Assembly (NCBI RefSeq): GCF_019097595.1
Contig: NC_080731.1
Location: 16,263,571 to 16,327,570, forward strand
Source: Hemibagrus wyckioides
Lineage: Eukaryota > Chordata > Actinopteri > Siluriformes > Bagridae
Reading direction: 5' to 3'
Length of the DNA: 64,000 bases
A program made the position numbers and the translations under genes. Numbering within the stretch: position 1 is the stretch's first letter; each line of letters starts with the position of its first letter. Shown piece by piece: positions 60,600-64,000 of this stretch. The notes beneath the pieces were generated by a model. The model saw nothing but the letters and a program-made list of their open reading frames with translations, was not told where the DNA came from and did no database searches.

Positions 60600-62638
60600 T
60601 GCTGACTGACCCAGATTGTGTTCACATGTGGTATAGTCTGGGTTCTTTTGAACTCAAAACCCTAAACCATGATATTTTCATATAAGTTTGCTGAACTCTT
60701 CCCATGTGCAAAAACATTTTCACACCTGACAAAACGCTCTCAGTCTCCAGAATACAAAGCGCAGAAACAGTGTGTTTTGCTAACTCAGCAACCATGGTGA
60801 ATCTACCAAGAGCAATGAAATAATTGCTGTGAGATGAGTTTTAATAAGGATACAAATAAAGCAAACTTGTTCCAAATGTGAGAAATCAGGGGAATATGTG
60901 AAATATGTGAGTTTGGACAAAAAGATCATCTCCCATGGTAAATCATGTAGCTAATAGATTTCACATGTGTTGTTTTTTCGATTTGTGACTCATTTCAGTT
61001 CGAGCTTTCTTTCAGCTGTCAGTGTATTACCACAGGAGACCTTTTCCTCTCATGGTTTCCTGAGCAGGCACGTGGGTTCAATAATCTGACCACACATGTG
61101 CCTTATCTTAGTGTAGCACTTCCACGCTTAAGTTTGCTATATTGGAAGGACACTGGTAAGCACCTTTCAAATGTCAGAAAGTCACTCTTTTTGTGTGTGT
61201 TTTTTTTTAAGACCTTTTGGCTGCAGAGAAATGAAAGGCCATAGTTCACCATAGTGTGAGTTTAGCACTATGAGTTTCAGCCAAACAGTTTGAAAACCAT
61301 ACACCACTTCAACAATCATCTAATTTTGTATATTTTCCATTTGTGGCCTTCATACCTCCACAATATACCATATGATTTTCAGGACTATCCCCCTCATCCT
61401 TCCTCACATAACTATACTTGCAATGCAGCACAGAAGTTAGAGGGGTGTAATGTCAGCATAACCGTGCTGTCACTCAACTCGACTAGGTGCACTTCCCCTA
61501 GTGGATGAACCTAGATACACCTGCTCCTTTTGACAGATTCCTGTTTTATTTTGAGCGTCTACTGGACCCCATTCTCATAGAGAAGCAGAAGCTTTGGTTC
61601 ATGTTGTTCTAGTTCTCCTTCCAAGCTCCTGGTCACCATGGGAACACTAGACCTAGAAAGCATAGCTGAATTTGTATATCTACTGAGAGTGGTGTTTGGG
61701 TAGGCTGATTTTAAAACTTATCTGGAAACATTTTGGGGAGGGGCTGCCTGTTTTCAAATTACTACAAGGAAGAGAAGGCTGGAGATAGAAGATAGAAGAA
61801 GAGGTAGGAAGTCCCCTGGCAAACTCTAGCCAATGCCTGACAGAGTGGCCTCTCCTGCAGAGGTACCTCCAGATGCTGACAGTACGCCTTGTGTCTGATC
61901 CCCGACCCCTCTGGGCAGAGTCAACACAATGGGCCCTGCCTTGGGACCGTGGGTTCTGCTTAGACATTTTACCCTGAGCGCCCAGACAGCTGAGGGGAGT
62001 ATTGGATCCCACTTGGAGCAGATCTGTAAGGAAATTCCCTTTCATGCCAAGCGCTGTGGAAGCACACAGTCAATAAAACCACCCACAGAACTATCAGTTT
62101 GTTGTGTGCTGGTTTACATTGCCTTGTGTGTTTTTATTTTGGTTCATGTCTTGTCTCCACCCATGTCCTGTCATTGATTATCTTGAATTCTTATTTGTCC
62201 TGAATACTCACAGCTGTTTTAAGTTTGCCCTTTGATTGGATATTTGTCTGATAAAATGTGAAGTATTGTTCACATTTTGACTTGAACTTGCTTGCTGTTT
62301 TGGATTTGTTTGCCTGCTCCTGCATCTTGCCAGTGCTTATCTGCATTTCAACCTTCTAGATATGTCTAGCACATGACTATGATAATTACGTGCAGAATTT
62401 TAACATCATATGCTTCTAGACAGTAACTATTTTTTAATACAATTTATAATTTTTTTATTTAATTATGTGCTAAACTGCTGCTTTTCTCTTTCTCTGTTCA
62501 TCTATTAAAGGATCTCTCTCTCTCTCTGCAGATCGTTCTTTTGTTTCCAGAGTCTGTTCAGCAGGTCAGCTATCATATCAGATTAAATCAAATAAACTCC
62601 GAGCACAGTGATGTTTACATTAGATTTTAGCTTCTAAC

Positions 62639-62671
<33 letters not shown>

Positions 62672-62804
62672 GCCCGGGCATGTGCTGCCAGTAAATTTAG
62701 CTCATAGCCTACATTTCCTGATCAAATCTGTTCCACTCCACTCTACTTTCCTGAATATTCTCTATTACATTAACTACATTAAAATAGTAAAATAGTTTCC
62801 CTCT

Positions 62805-62836
<32 letters not shown>

Positions 62837-64000
62837 ATATATATATATATATATATATACTGAAAAAAATCAGTACTACATTTTTTTTAACGTAGCACAC
62901 TCTTTTAAGACTCTTTTATGCTTACTCATTTAAAACAAGAAAGATTCAGTGTTTAAATGGGTCAGATGGAGCTCAGATTAGTTAATAATGTGATGCTTGA
63001 CCTGATTAAATTCTTTGTTGCGGCATTTCTCATTTTTAACCTTGGTGTGGTTCAGGACAACCCCTTATTATTTTCTGCAAAACTAACTTGGAAACTTTAC
63101 ATGTACTGTACAAGTACATTCCCCATATGGTTTCGAAAGCTGGGGTTAAAGCCTATGACCCATGACCCCTGAAGCAGTTGAGAGTTCAGGCCCATGTTCA
63201 AAACCATTAGAACTGAGGAACCACCTCATTTTTTCTTTACAGGAGAATCGAGGTACTGTCCTCAGAGGTCACTCAGGCACTTTCTTGTCATCTTAAGATT
63301 GAACTGCCACCAGACCTCTGTGACTGATCCAAAATTCAGCTGCCTTCTTTGTTCTCAATGTCCCCAGGTTTTTCCACTTCACCCCATCGCTGTGTTCCCT
63401 CCTTGGGTTTTCTGAAAACACAGATGCTTGCACAGAATGCCAAGAAACCAGACCACAAGGCTGTGTTCCCATAAAGCCACAAGTACGCCTCAGGCATCGC
63501 TCAAGACACAAGGACGTCATGCATCAACACTCTTCTCTGCCCTAGCATGAATCTGTTGGAATAAACTCGCTGTTACTGTCCAAAAATGCCTGAATCACTA
63601 ACTATTGCAGCAAGCACTGAAGTCATTTTAAAAGGAAATATCTTATGTAAACACTTTCTACTCTAACTTTTCTAAAGGAGGGTTTAGATTAATGAAACTT
63701 TTAGATCCTGAGCTGCTTGTGCCTAAGGAGGTTTAGACTACACTTCAATGCAATCGTAAATATCTCCAAGAACATAAAGCTGAAAGTAAAACAGCCCCCT
63801 GAACCCCCCGGTCACTCATCAGTGCTCTGAATTGATTTGTACCTACAGAGAAACTAATAGGAATGGTATTAATTATGTCAGGATCTGACACCAGTTCTTA
63901 GGATTTTTACAGGGTTAAAACTGAGCAGAGTTTTAGTTTTCATGGAACACTAGTCCAGTGCCAGTGCACCTTGTACATACATGTTCACATCCAGACATGT
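60600..64000. other. gene-free right end
   Basis: (GT)n at about 62641-62669 and a (CTAT)n/(AT)n compound tract at about 62806-62860. A GC-richer block at 61680-62050 and one at 63190-63540 look like old repeats, but I cannot name the families. No supportable gene. Confidence 0.4.

Noticed and set aside
61680..62045. 121-codon minus ORF near the right end
   Set aside because: Composition and lack of domains or splice signals suggest an old repeat; no family could be named.

Overview
The window reads as nuclear DNA of a teleost fish. Coding exons are separated by long AT-rich introns with canonical GT..AG junctions, the promoters carry TATA boxes, and the sequence is saturated with Tc1-like elements, LINE fragments with a (TTGAA)-type tail, Ty3/gypsy relics, a hAT relic, MITEs and di-/tetranucleotide repeats. 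Tc1 abundance and the repeat set suit an otophysan such as a catfish, but the species is an inference.

Layout. 1-3097 (minus): exons of a teleost SAMD3-like/uncharacterised family gene that leaves the window on the left; one exon carries an in-frame stop, and a hAT relic lies in an intron. 3.1-6.5 kb: repeats, a perfect 23-bp hairpin and a scrambled gypsy relic. 6.5-25.3 kb (plus): a chemerin receptor (CMKLR1)-like GPCR cluster made by a segmental duplication. Each unit originally held a type-1 receptor followed by a type-2 receptor. Unit 1 keeps an intact type-1 gene (8953-9996) and a broken type-2 pseudogene (11935-13449) with two transposon insertions. Unit 2 keeps both genes (20866-21918 and 24247-25242). 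Unit 1 and unit 2 are separated by about 5 kb of LINE/gypsy/Tc1 debris. 26.5-27.8 kb: a Tc1 element with a long but catalytically altered transposase.

31.4-56.8 kb (minus): a complete eight-exon wscd2 gene (535 codons, every junction phase checked by hand), encoding a type II membrane protein with two WSC domains and a PAPS-dependent sulfotransferase domain. Its introns hold nested Tc1 elements, a 30-unit 30-bp minisatellite and microsatellites that abut four of its splice sites. 56.8-64 kb is 5' flank with repeats and no gene I can support.

The receptors and wscd2 are convergent. As I recall, human WSCD2 and CMKLR1 are likewise adjacent and tail-to-tail on 12q, so this looks like a conserved block with a fish-specific receptor expansion. 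I see no sign that the receptors and the sulfotransferase work in one pathway. No prokaryotic features (operons, CRISPR) are present.
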